Made by a program: the position numbers and the translations under genes. Below are positions 17,830 through 27,674 of a stretch of DNA of 64,000 nucleotides, in pieces. Within the stretch, counting starts at the first letter, position 1, and every line of letters starts with the position of its first letter. The stretch is from Algoriphagus sp. NG3 (lineage in GTDB: Bacteria > Bacteroidota > Bacteroidia > Cytophagales > Cyclobacteriaceae): contig NZ_CP139421.1 in the NCBI RefSeq assembly GCF_034119865.1, forward strand, positions 1,426,001-1,490,000. Direction: 5' to 3'. Under the pieces are notes generated by a model. That model was not told where the DNA came from, searched no databases, and saw only the letters and a list, made by a program, of their open reading frames with translations.

Positions 17830-18996
17830 ATGCCAAAACTAATTCGAATCACCACCGTACCGATTTCCCTAAAACTCCTGCTCGCTGGACAAATGAAGTT
17901 TATGAAGGAGCAGGGCTGGGACGTATTGATGGTGAGTGCCGATGGAAGAGAACTCCCGCAAGTGATCAGAGCGGAAGGGGTAGGGCATGAAGTCATCCCT
18001 TTTACCCGCAGGATCACTCCATTTCAAGATCTAAAATGTCTTTGGCAGCTATATCAGCTGATCAAGAAAGAACAGCCAGACATAGTGCATACCCATACCC
18101 CAAAGGCGGGATTTTTGGGGATGATAGCGGCAAAACTCGCAGGGGTACAGGTGAGAATCCACACCCTTGCAGGGATTCCTTTTATGGCTGCTGAAGGTGG
18201 AAAGAAAGGCATCCTCGAAAAAATAGAAAAACTTACTTACAGCTATGCTACACATGTATGGCCTAATTCCAAAGGACTACAGGATTTTGTACTAGAGCAT
18301 AACTTATGTCCGTCGGAAAAGCTCACCGTGATCGGAGAGGGTTCTTCCAATGGCGTGGATCTTTCTAAATTCAACCGTGGAGTATTGAAGGAAAACCATC
18401 TTGTAGCTGCTACAATGCGGATCCAGCCGGGTGAAGATGATTTTATTATCCTGTCTGTGGGCCGACTGGTAAAAGACAAAGGAATACAAGAGCTGGTGGA
18501 TGCTTTTTTGAGCTCCAAGATTGTTGGGAAATCAAAATTGGTTCTACTTGGAAGCTTTGAACAAGATCTTAATCCACTGGATGCAGAGACGATAAAAATA
18601 ATCACTGATCATCCCAGAATAGTCCAGATTGATTGGTCAGATCACGTCGCCCATTACCTGGCGTTAGCAGATGTACTTGTACATCCTTCACACCGCGAAG
18701 GTTTTCCAAATGTGCTTTTGGAAGCCGGAGCGATGGAATTGCCTGTGATTTGCTCCGATATTATCGGTAATACAGATATAATTACCCAACAGAAAACCGG
18801 TCTGATCTTCCCGGTGAAGCACGTGGAAATCCTCAAAGAAGCAATGGAGTTTGCCTTCGTGAAGCGGGATAAGATGGCGGAACTGGCAGCAAATCTATAC
18901 CAGAAAGTCTGCAGGGATTATGAAAGAACTAGGGTTCAGAAAGAAATTTTTACACAATACCAGCAGGTATTAAGGAATGTTGATTGCAAGGAATAG
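17830..18996 (+). CDS. Glycosyltransferase family 4
   Basis: 388 residues from ATG 17830 (a TTG directly before it is in frame). A GT-B fold: N-terminal Rossmann half with LLAGQMKFMKEQGWDVLMVSADG and the HTHTPKAGFLGMIAAKL motif, C-terminal half with SVGRLVKDKGIQELVDAF and the donor-binding EX7E-type motif HREGFPNVLLEAGAMELPVI. Similar proteins add the second or third sugar of O-antigen or capsule repeat units on undecaprenyl phosphate at the inner membrane. It is first of a three-gene sugar operon (gap of 39 bp to the epimerase). Confidence 0.92.
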   Translation: MPKLIRITTVPISLKLLLAGQMKFMKEQGWDVLMVSADGRELPQVIRAEGVGHEVIPFTRRITPFQDLKCLWQLYQLIKKEQPDIVHTHTPKAGFLGMIAAKLAGVQVRIHTLAGIPFMAAEGGKKGILEKIEKLTYSYATHVWPNSKGLQDFVLEHNLCPSEKLTVIGEGSSNGVDLSKFNRGVLKENHLVAATMRIQPGEDDFIILSVGRLVKDKGIQELVDAFLSSKIVGKSKLVLLGSFEQDLNPLDAETIKIITDHPRIVQIDWSDHVAHYLALADVLVHPSHREGFPNVLLEAGAMELPVICSDIIGNTDIITQQKTGLIFPVKHVEILKEAMEFAFVKRDKMAELAANLYQKVCRDYERTRVQKEIFTQYQQVLRNVDCKE

Positions 18997-19035
18997 TTTA
19001 TATTTGGCCATCAATTAAAACATGAATTTTTATCT

Positions 19036-20088
19036 ATGAAGTACCTGGTGACCGGAACTGCCGGATTTATTGGATTTCACGTTGCAAAACATTTGTTGGA
19101 TAGGGGAGATGAGGTAGTAGGTCTCGATATTATCAATGATTACTACGACATCAATCTGAAATATGCCCGTCTGGATCATATGGGGATACGCCGGAATCAG
19201 GTGAAAAGGGATTTGGTAGTCCAGTCTGAAACGATTTCAGGCTATAGGTTTATCCAGCTTAACCTATCTGAAAAAGAGCCTTTGCTAAATCTCTTTGCCC
19301 AGGAGAAATTTGATGTAGTCATACATCTGGCAGCCCAGGCGGGGGTACGATATTCGCTGACCAATCCGGAAGTGTATATCGAAAGCAATATTGTAGCCTT
19401 CATGAATATCCTGGAGTGCTGCCGTTTTCATCCGGTAAAGCACCTGGTATATGCTTCCTCAAGCTCCGTATATGGATCCAATGAGAAAATGCCTTTCACA
19501 ACCTCAGATTCGGTAGATCATCCCATCAGTTTATATGCAGCTTCGAAGAAGTCCAATGAACTAATGGCCCATACTTACAGTCATTTATTCAATATTCCGA
19601 CTACAGGATTAAGGTTTTTTACGGTTTATGGCCCTTGGGGAAGACCGGATATGGCATTGTTTCTGTTTACTGAAGCCATCATGAAAGGAGAGCCTATCCA
19701 GGTTTTTAACTATGGCAATATGAAGCGGGATTTTACTTACATAGATGATATTGTGACGGGCGTGGTGAAAGTGGCTGACAGGTCAGCTAGGCCCAATGCG
19801 GACTTTGACGGGCAAAACCCAGATCCTGGAAGTTCAAAAGCGCCTTACAAAGTATATAATATAGGGAACTCCGCTCCAGTACTCTTGATGGATTATATCC
19901 ATGCGGTGGAAAAAGGCCTAGGCAAAAAAGCGCAAATGAATCTTTTGCCTCTTCAGCCCGGAGATGTTCCAGCCTCGCATGCCGATGTATCAGATTTGGT
20001 AAGAGACACAGGATATAAACCTGATACCCCGATTGACCAAGGTGTGAAATCGTTTACCGATTGGTATTTAGACTACTACAAGAAATAA
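19036..20088 (+). CDS. UDP-glucuronate 4-epimerase (NAD-dependent epimerase)
   Basis: 350 residues of the extended short-chain dehydrogenase type: TGTAGFIGFHVAK for NAD binding, HLAAQAGVRYSLTNPEVYIESN, catalytic Ser in YASSSSVYG, Tyr/Lys in YAASKKSNE, and GLRFFTVYGPWGRPDMA. The AQAGVRYS and GPWGRPDMA elements are those of CapI/LpsL-type UDP-GlcA 4-epimerases, which make UDP-galacturonate for surface polysaccharides. UDP-GlcNAc 4-epimerase is a less likely alternative. It lies between the glycosyltransferase and rfbB. Confidence 0.9.
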   Translation: MKYLVTGTAGFIGFHVAKHLLDRGDEVVGLDIINDYYDINLKYARLDHMGIRRNQVKRDLVVQSETISGYRFIQLNLSEKEPLLNLFAQEKFDVVIHLAAQAGVRYSLTNPEVYIESNIVAFMNILECCRFHPVKHLVYASSSSVYGSNEKMPFTTSDSVDHPISLYAASKKSNELMAHTYSHLFNIPTTGLRFFTVYGPWGRPDMALFLFTEAIMKGEPIQVFNYGNMKRDFTYIDDIVTGVVKVADRSARPNADFDGQNPDPGSSKAPYKVYNIGNSAPVLLMDYIHAVEKGLGKKAQMNLLPLQPGDVPASHADVSDLVRDTGYKPDTPIDQGVKSFTDWYLDYYKK

Positions 20089-20091
20089 GAT

Positions 20092-21144
20092 ATGAGTAAA
20101 TCAATTTTAATAACAGGTGGTGCAGGCTTTATAGGCTGCCATGTAGTACAACTTTTCGTAGAAAAGTATCCGGAATACAAGATTGTTAATTTGGATGCAC
20201 TGACTTATGCGGGGAATCTTGAGAATCTGAAAAGTGTAGAAGGTTCTCCTAATTATTTCTTCGAAAAAGTAGATATACAGGATGCTGATGGACTTAGTTC
20301 CGTATTTGAAAAGCATGGTATAACAGACGTAATCCATCTGGCTGCCGAATCCCATGTGGATAGATCCATTACCGATCCCTTGGCTTTCGTGAAGACCAAT
20401 GTTTTTGGTACCGTGAATTTGCTGAATGTGGCTAAGGAATTCTGGAAGGAAGATTTTTCGGGGCATCTGTTTTATCATGTTTCTACTGATGAGGTGTATG
20501 GTTCTTTACATGATGGTGGATTCTTTCTGGAAACCACTCCATACGATCCCCAGTCTCCCTATTCAGCATCTAAGGCTTCCTCAGACCATTTTGTGCGAGC
20601 CTATGCAAATACTTACAAGATGAGGACTGTGGTCTCCAACTGCTCCAATAATTACGGCCCAAATCATTTCCCCGAGAAACTGATTCCACTATGTATTCAT
20701 AATATCCGAAACAACAAGCCTTTACCAGTGTATGGGAAAGGGGAGAATGTGAGAGATTGGCTATATGTGAAGGATCATGCCAGGGCTATTGATACAGTAT
20801 TTCATAAAGGGAAAGATGGAGAAACCTACAATATTGGTGGGTTCAATGAATGGAAGAATATAGATATAGTGAAGCTACTTTGTGCCAAAATGGATGCAAA
20901 ACTGGGTAGAGAAGCAGGAACTTCCGAGAAGCTGATCACGTATGTGAAAGACCGTGCAGGGCATGATTTACGCTACGCAATTGACGCAACGAAAATCCAG
21001 AAAGAGTTAGGCTGGGAACCAAGCCTGCAATTTGAGGAAGGAATAGAAATCACAATCGACTGGTATTTGAATAATCAAGATTGGCTTGATCATGTCACTT
21101 CGGGTGCTTATCAGGAATATTATTCCAAGCACTACGACAGTTGA
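20092..21144 (+). CDS. rfbB: dTDP-glucose 4,6-dehydratase
   Basis: 350 residues, the usual RmlB length. NAD-binding GGAGFIGCHVVQLF, HLAAESHVDRSITDP, catalytic STDEVYG (Thr-Asp-Glu triad) and YSASKASSDH (Tyr/Lys), and NCSNNYGPNHFPEKLIP are all present. It converts dTDP-glucose to dTDP-4-keto-6-deoxyglucose, the first committed step to dTDP-rhamnose and related deoxysugars. rfbA, rfbC and rfbD are not in the window. It is three bp after the epimerase and ends the operon at a terminator. Confidence 0.96.
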   Translation: MSKSILITGGAGFIGCHVVQLFVEKYPEYKIVNLDALTYAGNLENLKSVEGSPNYFFEKVDIQDADGLSSVFEKHGITDVIHLAAESHVDRSITDPLAFVKTNVFGTVNLLNVAKEFWKEDFSGHLFYHVSTDEVYGSLHDGGFFLETTPYDPQSPYSASKASSDHFVRAYANTYKMRTVVSNCSNNYGPNHFPEKLIPLCIHNIRNNKPLPVYGKGENVRDWLYVKDHARAIDTVFHKGKDGETYNIGGFNEWKNIDIVKLLCAKMDAKLGREAGTSEKLITYVKDRAGHDLRYAIDATKIQKELGWEPSLQFEEGIEITIDWYLNNQDWLDHVTSGAYQEYYSKHYDS

Positions 21145-21167
21145 TTTTCATCAATAATAGACATGGT

Positions 21168-21204
21168 AAGGGCACTGGAGAATATCCTGTGCCCTTGTTT
21201 TTTA
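21168..21204 (+). terminator. Terminator of the sugar operon
   Basis: Stem AAGGGCAC (21168-21175) / GTGCCCTT (21189-21196) followed by a T-rich tail, 24 bp after the rfbB stop. Confidence 0.8.
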
Positions 21205-21253
21205 CGGGTGGTTTTGGGGGTGATTTCATTTTGGTTTTCTTTGTAAAAATTAC

Positions 21254-23101
21254 ATGATTATGCAGATAAATTTGGCAAAGCCTTTCAAAGGGCTTTTTCT
21301 TTTCATGGTAATGAGCAGTGGAGTTTTTGCCCAAACAGGAAGATTCCAGCAAGCTGCTGATTATCAAATGGATGTCGATATGGACGTCACTACCAATCAA
21401 TACAAGGGAACCCAGGTATTGGTCTATACCAACAATTCTCCGGATACGTTGGATCGGGTGTTTTATCACTTGTACTTCAATGCCTTTCAGCCAGGAAGTA
21501 TGATGGATCAGAGATCAAGAACTATCACAGATCCGGACAGGAGAGTGGGAACCCGTATCAGTAAGCTGAAGCCTGAGGAGATAGGATACCTGCGGGTGAG
21601 CAGCCTTACTATGAATGGTACACCGGTAGACTACAAGGAGGTAGGCACTATCTTGGAAGTAGAGCTTCCTCAACCAATTCTTCCTAATTCCGATGCTACT
21701 TTTGAAATGTCTTTTGATGGGCAGGTGCCTGTGCAGATCAGAAGATCTGGAAGAGACAGCGATGAGGGAGTTCGCTTTTCTATGTCACAGTGGTATCCTA
21801 AAATGTCTGAATATGACGAGCAGGGATGGCATGCCAATCCTTATATAGGCCGTGAATTTTATGGTATCTGGGGTGATTTTGACGTGAAAATCACCATAGA
21901 CAAATCTTATATACTTGGTGGAACAGGCTATCTTCAAAATGCTAATGAGATTGGATATGGGTATGAAGATGAAGGGGTAACAGTCTCTCAGCCCAAAGGA
22001 GATAAGCTGACGTGGCATTTCAAAGCACCCAAAGTTCACGACTTCATGTGGGCAGCGGATCCAAAGTACCGCCATGATAAAGTGGAGATGGCCAACGGCA
22101 TCACCGTACATCACTTATATATTCCTAAGGATGGATCTACTGAAAACTGGGAAAAATTAAAAGAATATACTCCAAAGGCCATAGAATATATGTCAGAGCA
22201 TTTTGGCGAGTATCCATATAAGCAGTTCTCGGTAATTCAAGGTGGTGATGGCGGCATGGAATACCCTATGTCCACGCTGATTACAGGCGGAAGGAATCTA
22301 AGCAGTCTTGTGGGGGTGATGGTACATGAACTGGCTCACAGCTGGTTTCAGGGAGTTTTGGCCACCAATGAAGCGCTATACCCTTGGATGGATGAAGGGT
22401 TTACAAGCTATGCCACATCTTTGGCCATGTCAGCGATTTATCAGGCGAGTGAAGATCCGCTAAAAGGCTCATATTCAGGATACTATAGATTGGTGAATTC
22501 GGGCAAAGAGGAGCCAATGAGTACTCATGCTGACCATTATAATACTAACGCCGCATACAGCATAGCCTCGTATTCTAAGGGAGCTGTGTTTTTGGCCCAG
22601 CTGGGGTACATTATAGGTGATGAGACCAGAGATAAAGGGATGCTGAGATATTTTCACACCTGGGGGTTCAAGCACCCCAATGTAAATGATTTTATCCGTG
22701 TCATGGAAAAGGAGAGTGGTTTAGAATTGGATTGGTATAAGGAGTATTTTGTATATACCACCAAGACTATTGACTATGGCATAAGGAATGTGAAGGAAAA
22801 TGGAGAGCAGACTGACATTACCTTGGAGCGGATCGGTCAGATGCCTATGCCTATTGATTTGCTGATCACTTATGAGGATGGTACTTCCGAGATGGTTTAT
22901 CTACCGCTAGAAATCATGCGGGGAGAAAAACCTCAGGGAAATGAAGCAGCTCCCCGGGTGATGTCTGAAGCTTGGCCATGGACAAACTTGAGCAAAACCA
23001 TCACTATCAATAAAAAATCGTCGACCATAAAATCAATAGAAATAGATCCTAGTAAAAGGCTTGCTGATATAAATCAGGAAAACAATAAAATTGATTTGTA
23101 A
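21254..23101 (+). CDS. M1 family metallopeptidase, exported
   Basis: 615 residues with a signal peptide ending near VFAQT (about residue 28; ATG 21260 is an equally possible start). An N-terminal beta-sandwich is followed by the aminopeptidase motif GGDGGMEYP (substrate-binding GxMEN variant, here Tyr instead of Asn) and the zinc site HELAH-18-E (His358, His362, catalytic Glu359, Glu381). The C-terminal ERAP-type helical domain is short. It probably removes N-terminal residues from peptides in the periplasm or outside. It is monocistronic between two terminators. Confidence 0.92.
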   Translation: MIMQINLAKPFKGLFLFMVMSSGVFAQTGRFQQAADYQMDVDMDVTTNQYKGTQVLVYTNNSPDTLDRVFYHLYFNAFQPGSMMDQRSRTITDPDRRVGTRISKLKPEEIGYLRVSSLTMNGTPVDYKEVGTILEVELPQPILPNSDATFEMSFDGQVPVQIRRSGRDSDEGVRFSMSQWYPKMSEYDEQGWHANPYIGREFYGIWGDFDVKITIDKSYILGGTGYLQNANEIGYGYEDEGVTVSQPKGDKLTWHFKAPKVHDFMWAADPKYRHDKVEMANGITVHHLYIPKDGSTENWEKLKEYTPKAIEYMSEHFGEYPYKQFSVIQGGDGGMEYPMSTLITGGRNLSSLVGVMVHELAHSWFQGVLATNEALYPWMDEGFTSYATSLAMSAIYQASEDPLKGSYSGYYRLVNSGKEEPMSTHADHYNTNAAYSIASYSKGAVFLAQLGYIIGDETRDKGMLRYFHTWGFKHPNVNDFIRVMEKESGLELDWYKEYFVYTTKTIDYGIRNVKENGEQTDITLERIGQMPMPIDLLITYEDGTSEMVYLPLEIMRGEKPQGNEAAPRVMSEAWPWTNLSKTITINKKSSTIKSIEIDPSKRLADINQENNKIDL

Positions 23102-23123
23102 ACAATCATTACAATAGGTTAGA

Positions 23124-23160
23124 CATAAAAAAAGGTGACTATTTAGTCACCTTTTTTTAT
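23124..23160. terminator. Bidirectional terminator between convergent genes
   Basis: Stem AAAAAAAGGTGACT / AGTCACCTTTTTTT with a four-base loop. T-runs on both strands serve the M1 peptidase (plus) and the histone H1-like gene (minus). Confidence 0.92.
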
Positions 23161-23172
23161 TAGAATGTTGGC

Positions 23173-23349
23173 TCAGCCTGCGTTCTTCATGTCTTGGACT
23201 TCTTTACGAATATCCTGTGCGAGGTTTTTCAAGTCTTGCATTCCTTTTCTAACTCGTGTACCAGCTGCCTGATTTCCTTTTTCGTAGAACTTTTCAAAGT
23301 CGTCTTTAAGAGAATTGACTAATTCGCTTACTTCACTGAATTTGCTCAT
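23173..23349 (-). CDS. Histone H1-like small basic protein
   Basis: 58 residues from ATG 23349 to TGA 23173, a short gene easily missed. It begins MSKFSEVSELVNSLKDDFEK and continues FYEKGNQAAGTRVRKGMQDL, then a Lys-rich helix (RKEVQDMK). This is the Bacteroidota histone H1/Hc1-like family, probably a nucleoid-associated DNA-binding protein. It is predicted to be all helical. Neighbours give no functional link; it has its own bidirectional terminator. The family call rests on the highly typical FYxKGNxAAGTRVRKGMQxLK core. Confidence 0.88.
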   Translation of the reverse strand: MSKFSEVSELVNSLKDDFEKFYEKGNQAAGTRVRKGMQDLKNLAQDIRKEVQDMKNAG

Positions 23350-23448
23350 AGTAAAAGTGTTTTTTAAAGTTGATGATAAGTTAATTACAATTCAATATAG
23401 CCCAAATACTTGCTAAATCAATCCAGAGGGCGTCTTTTTTGAATATTT

Positions 23449-24699
23449 TTACTCACCAAAAGATAAGGCAAGTGCAGAATTCTTATAAACTCCGCTGGTT
23501 AATTTCTCTTTGATAGCAGCAAAAGCAGTGACAGTTTCCTCTACATCTTCTAGGGTATGTACAGCGGTAGGGATTAATCTAAGGATAATCATGCCTTTAG
23601 GCACCACTGGATATATTACTACAGAACAGAAGATTCCGTAATTTTCTCTTAAGTCTTGAGTCAAAGAAGCAGCCTCTCCCACGGTACCATTCAATACCAC
23701 TGGAGTTACCGGTGAGTTTGATTTTCCTGTGCTGAAGCCATTGTCATGAAGGCCTTTTCTAAGAGCTCCCACGATCTTCCAAAGATTGTCTTTTAGTTCA
23801 GGCTGTGTTTTCAACAGTTCAAGGCGTTTTAACGCGCCTTTCACCAATAGCATAGGCAGAGATTTGGCAAATATCTGCGAACGCATGTTGTATCTTAAAT
23901 ATAGGATCACCTCAGGGTCTCCAGCTATAAATGCCCCGATACTGGCCATTGACTTGGCAAAAGTGGAGAAATAAAGATCTACCTGATCCTGTACTCCCTG
24001 CTCTTCATCTGTACCGGCACCTGTTTTACCCAAGGTTCCAAAGCCATGTGCATCGTCTATCAGTAATCTGAAATCAAACTTTTTCTTAAGTTCAACAATC
24101 TCTCTCAGCTTACCCTGATCTCCAGTCATCCCAAATACACCTTCAGTGATCACCAGTATACCTCCACCGGTTTCGTTGGCAAGTTTTGTTGCTCTTTCTA
24201 ACTGTTTTTCGCAGTTTTCTATGTCATTATGTGGAAATACATAACGCTTGCCCAGATGCATTCTTAATGCATCAATAATACAGGCATGGCACTCTGAATC
24301 ATAAACTACCACATCTTTTCTATCGAGAAGCGAGTCAATCACTGACATGATGCCTTGATAGCCGTAGTTTAGCAGATAGGCCTTCTTTTTATTGACAAAA
24401 GCTGCCAATTCATCCTCTAGCTGTTCGTGAAGGGTAGTCTGTCCTGACATCATACGTGCGCCCATAGGGTAGGCGGCGCCATATTCAGCGGCTGCGTCAG
24501 CGTCAGCTTTTCTTACTTCAGGATGATTTGCTAGGCCTAGGTAGTTATTCAAACTCCAGGTAAGAACATCCTTCCCCTGAAATTTCATTCTTGGAGCAAT
24601 TTCACCTTCTAGTTTGGGGAAGGAGAAATAGCCGTCTGCAAACTCGGAGTGTTTGCCCAAAGGGCCCATGTTCATTTTTAATTTTGCAAATAGATCCAA
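23449..24699 (-). CDS. spt: Serine palmitoyltransferase-like PLP enzyme (alpha-oxoamine synthase family)
   Basis: 416 residues. Fold-type I PLP enzyme with NNYLGLANHPEVRKA, GARMMSGQTTLHEQLE, DDAHGFGTLG and PLP-lysine motif STFAKSMASIGAF. The N-terminal KLKMNMGPLGKHSEFADGYFSFPKLEG and the unusually conserved long form are typical of the Bacteroidota enzyme that condenses serine with a long acyl-CoA, the first step of sphingolipid synthesis. 2-amino-3-ketobutyrate CoA ligase or 8-amino-7-oxononanoate synthase are the alternatives, but both usually lack this N-terminal extension. It is a single gene, cytoplasmic or membrane-associated. Confidence 0.8.
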   Translation of the reverse strand: MDLFAKLKMNMGPLGKHSEFADGYFSFPKLEGEIAPRMKFQGKDVLTWSLNNYLGLANHPEVRKADADAAAEYGAAYPMGARMMSGQTTLHEQLEDELAAFVNKKKAYLLNYGYQGIMSVIDSLLDRKDVVVYDSECHACIIDALRMHLGKRYVFPHNDIENCEKQLERATKLANETGGGILVITEGVFGMTGDQGKLREIVELKKKFDFRLLIDDAHGFGTLGKTGAGTDEEQGVQDQVDLYFSTFAKSMASIGAFIAGDPEVILYLRYNMRSQIFAKSLPMLLVKGALKRLELLKTQPELKDNLWKIVGALRKGLHDNGFSTGKSNSPVTPVVLNGTVGEAASLTQDLRENYGIFCSVVIYPVVPKGMIILRLIPTAVHTLEDVEETVTAFAAIKEKLTSGVYKNSALALSFGE

Positions 24700-24877
24700 A
24701 GCGTTTCGAATTTAAGTGATAAAGGATTTAATGATCTGTTCATTAAAATCCGACAAAAATAAAACTTAATTGCCTGCCAAGCAAAAAACACCCCTGAAAC
24801 AAATGATTCTTACCAAAGCTCAAATTATTTTACTTATTTAGCCAAAACCCAAAAATCTAATTTTTAACACCAGAGAT

Positions 24878-26374
24878 ATGCCCAAAATCAAGAAGATATT
24901 AGTTGCTAATAGAGGTGAAATCAGTTTGAGGATAATGCGCACTGCTAAGGAAATGAATATCCGCACAGTAGCGGTGTATAGCGAGGCTGATAGGCTTTCA
25001 CCTCATGTGCTTTTTGCAGATGAAGCTGTTTGCCTAGGGCCTCCGCCATCAGCACAGTCTTACTTATTGGGAGATAAAATTATAGCGGCATGTAAAGAGC
25101 TGAATGTGGATGCTATACATCCCGGCTATGGTTTTTTATCGGAGAACGCGGATTTTGCCCAAAAGGTAGCCGAGGCGGGATTACTATTTATAGGCCCTTC
25201 TCCAGAATCCATCACTGTAATGGGAAGTAAACTTGCGGCGAAACAGGCTGTAGGCAAGTATAACATTCCTTTAGTTCCAGGTACGGAAGAAGCTATCTCC
25301 GATATAGGGGAAGCTAAGGCAAGGGCATCTGAAATAGGGTATCCAATCCTGATAAAAGCCAGTGCAGGAGGAGGGGGGAAAGGAATGCGGATTGTAGAAA
25401 ATGAAGGCGAATTTGAAGAGCAAATGCAGCGGGCTGTAAGTGAAGCCCAATCCTCATTTGGTGACAGTGCGGTGTTTATAGAGAAGTACATCACTTCTCC
25501 CAGACATATTGAAATCCAGGTGCTAGGTGATCAGCAAGGGAATATTGTTTACCTATTCGAGCGGGAATGCTCCATTCAACGCAGACATCAGAAGGTGGTG
25601 GAAGAAGCTCCCTCTTCAGTAGTCTCACCCTCAATGCGTAAAGCTATGGGTGATGCAGCAGTAGGTGTAGCGAAGGCATGCGGATACTATGGGGCAGGAA
25701 CTGTTGAATTTATTGTAGATGCGGATCTCAATTTCTTTTTTCTGGAGATGAACACCCGTCTGCAGGTGGAGCATCCGGTGACAGAGATGATCACAGGCAA
25801 GGATCTTGTGCGAGAGCAAATACGTATTGCCGAGGGTAATTCTTTGACCTTCACGCAAGAGGAGCTTCAGATCAATGGTCATTCCCTTGAAGTCCGTGTA
25901 TATGCGGAAGATCCTAAAAACAATTTTCTTCCTGACATCGGGAGATTACAGACATACAGAAGACCCCAGGGTGCAGGAATCCGTGTGGATGATGGGTTTG
26001 AGGAGGGGATGGATATTCCTATTTATTATGATCCTATGATTGCGAAGCTGATCACCCATGCTGAAACAAGGGATGCGGCTATACACAAAATGGTTCAAGC
26101 CATCGAGGAATATAAGATAGTGGGAATCCAGACCACGCTGGATTTTTGTAAGTTTGCCATCACTCATGAAGCTTTTGTGAGTGGGGATTTTGATACAAAA
26201 TTCGTGGAAAATTACTTTAATCCTGCAGTCCTCGATTATGAGTTTACTCCATCAGAGTTATCGATAATTTCAGCTTTAGCAGTAGAGTTTTTTGCTAAGG
26301 ATAAGCCAGGCAAAGGAGGGCAGGAAGAATCTTTGCAAAAATCTAAATCAGCCTGGAGAGCTCGACTTCAATAA
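24878..26374 (+). CDS. accC: Biotin carboxylase subunit of acetyl-/propionyl-CoA carboxylase
   Basis: 498 residues. Full biotin carboxylase domain: KKILVANRGEISLRIMRTAKE, the ATP-grasp loop KASAGGGGKGMRIV, RECSIQRRHQKVVEEAPS, and EMNTRLQVEHPVTE with the catalytic Glu/Arg. It is about 50 residues longer than stand-alone AccC but ends before any biotin-carrier (MKM) motif, so the carrier must be a separate protein. It carboxylates biotin with ATP and bicarbonate for acetyl-CoA or propionyl-CoA carboxylase. The extended C-terminus favours the acyl-CoA carboxylase type. Followed after 1 bp by the DUF1015 gene. Confidence 0.9.
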   Translation: MPKIKKILVANRGEISLRIMRTAKEMNIRTVAVYSEADRLSPHVLFADEAVCLGPPPSAQSYLLGDKIIAACKELNVDAIHPGYGFLSENADFAQKVAEAGLLFIGPSPESITVMGSKLAAKQAVGKYNIPLVPGTEEAISDIGEAKARASEIGYPILIKASAGGGGKGMRIVENEGEFEEQMQRAVSEAQSSFGDSAVFIEKYITSPRHIEIQVLGDQQGNIVYLFERECSIQRRHQKVVEEAPSSVVSPSMRKAMGDAAVGVAKACGYYGAGTVEFIVDADLNFFFLEMNTRLQVEHPVTEMITGKDLVREQIRIAEGNSLTFTQEELQINGHSLEVRVYAEDPKNNFLPDIGRLQTYRRPQGAGIRVDDGFEEGMDIPIYYDPMIAKLITHAETRDAAIHKMVQAIEEYKIVGIQTTLDFCKFAITHEAFVSGDFDTKFVENYFNPAVLDYEFTPSELSIISALAVEFFAKDKPGKGGQEESLQKSKSAWRARLQ

Positions 26375-26375
26375 A

Positions 26376-27674
26376 ATGGCAGAAATATTACCGATTAAAG
26401 CATGGCGCTATGCAGATGCTTATACCCCGATTATGGAGGAATTAACAGCACCTCTATTTGATGTAGTGTCGGCTAGGCAACGGAAATTGCTCTATGAACA
26501 TCCCCTGAACAGTATCCATCTCTCCGTACCTCAGGGTGATAATGCTTCTGAACAGGCCCTAAACACGCTCAATAGCTGGAAATCCAACGGAGTAATATGT
26601 CAGGATATGAAGCCGGGAATCTACGTTTACTATCAGTATTTCCGCCTTCCGGGAGAGCATGATGAACGCTGCAGGAAAGGATTCATTGCACAGATAAAGG
26701 CCTACGATTGGACTGAGGATATCATTCTGAGGCATGAAAACACCATAGTCTCAGCTGTGAATGATAGAATAGACCTGTTGAAAACCACCCAGATTCAGAC
26801 TAGCCCAACTCACGGCTTGTATGAGGATAAGGATGAGCAACTGGTAGGGTACATGGATGATGCCATCAGAAATCCCATATATGATCTGGAAGATTATCAG
26901 GGAGTCCGTGAGGTGATGGCGATAATCGATGACCCACAAATTGTTAGTCATTTCATAAAAGTTTTAAGCGATAAGCAGGTAATACTTGCAGATGGGCATC
27001 ACCGCCTAGAAGGGGCAATAGCCTATAGAAAGGCTATGGAAGGAACACTTCATAAAGAGAAATGGAAAGGCTATGAGTATCATCTGATGTATCTGACCAA
27101 TACCAGTGGAAATCATCTGAAAATCCTTCCTACTCACCGCCTATTTTATGGTATGGAGCTTACCTACGATTCCTTTCTAAAGGAAGTAAGTGGATGGTTT
27201 GAAATTAAGAAATTTGGGGATCCTGAAGAATTAGGCACTTATGCTTTTCATAAACCTCATACCTTTGGTTTAGTAATGGGAGAGGAGAGTTATATGCTTC
27301 AATTCAAAGAGGAGAGGATGGGAGAGATCAACTCACATTTGCCAGCAAGCCTCAAGAATCTTGATCTGGTAGTGCTCCATGAAGTACTGTTTTCCCGGAT
27401 TTTGAATATTCATATAGCTGATCAGCGTACTTCGGAACAATTAGCCTATGAACGTAATTTCTCAAAATGTATAAGTGAAGTCCGTTCCGGAAAAGCAAGC
27501 TTTGCTGTGATCACCAGGGAATTAGAATTAGAACAAGTGTTAGAAGTATGCAGGAGTGGTGAAGTAATGCCCCAAAAATCCACCTATTTCTATCCTAAAG
27601 CATTGGGCGGGTTGCTTTTTGCAAGTATAAAACAAGATGAATTTGAATTCGAATATGAAGCCTTTTTTAAATAA
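26376..27674 (+). CDS. DUF1015 family protein
   Basis: 432 residues from ATG 26376, one base after the accC stop; the longer in-frame extension inside accC is not supported. The sequence begins MAEILPIKAWRYADAYTPIMEEL and contains ILADGHHRLEGAIAYRKAME near residue 208, the hallmark of DUF1015 (a ParB/sulfiredoxin-like DGHHR motif, suggesting a nucleotide- or phosphate-binding site). In several Bacteroidota it neighbours serine-synthesis genes, but that context is not present here. The function is unknown. It is translationally coupled to accC and overlaps maf by 20 bp. Confidence 0.88.
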   Translation: MAEILPIKAWRYADAYTPIMEELTAPLFDVVSARQRKLLYEHPLNSIHLSVPQGDNASEQALNTLNSWKSNGVICQDMKPGIYVYYQYFRLPGEHDERCRKGFIAQIKAYDWTEDIILRHENTIVSAVNDRIDLLKTTQIQTSPTHGLYEDKDEQLVGYMDDAIRNPIYDLEDYQGVREVMAIIDDPQIVSHFIKVLSDKQVILADGHHRLEGAIAYRKAMEGTLHKEKWKGYEYHLMYLTNTSGNHLKILPTHRLFYGMELTYDSFLKEVSGWFEIKKFGDPEELGTYAFHKPHTFGLVMGEESYMLQFKEERMGEINSHLPASLKNLDLVVLHEVLFSRILNIHIADQRTSEQLAYERNFSKCISEVRSGKASFAVITRELELEQVLEVCRSGEVMPQKSTYFYPKALGGLLFASIKQDEFEFEYEAFFK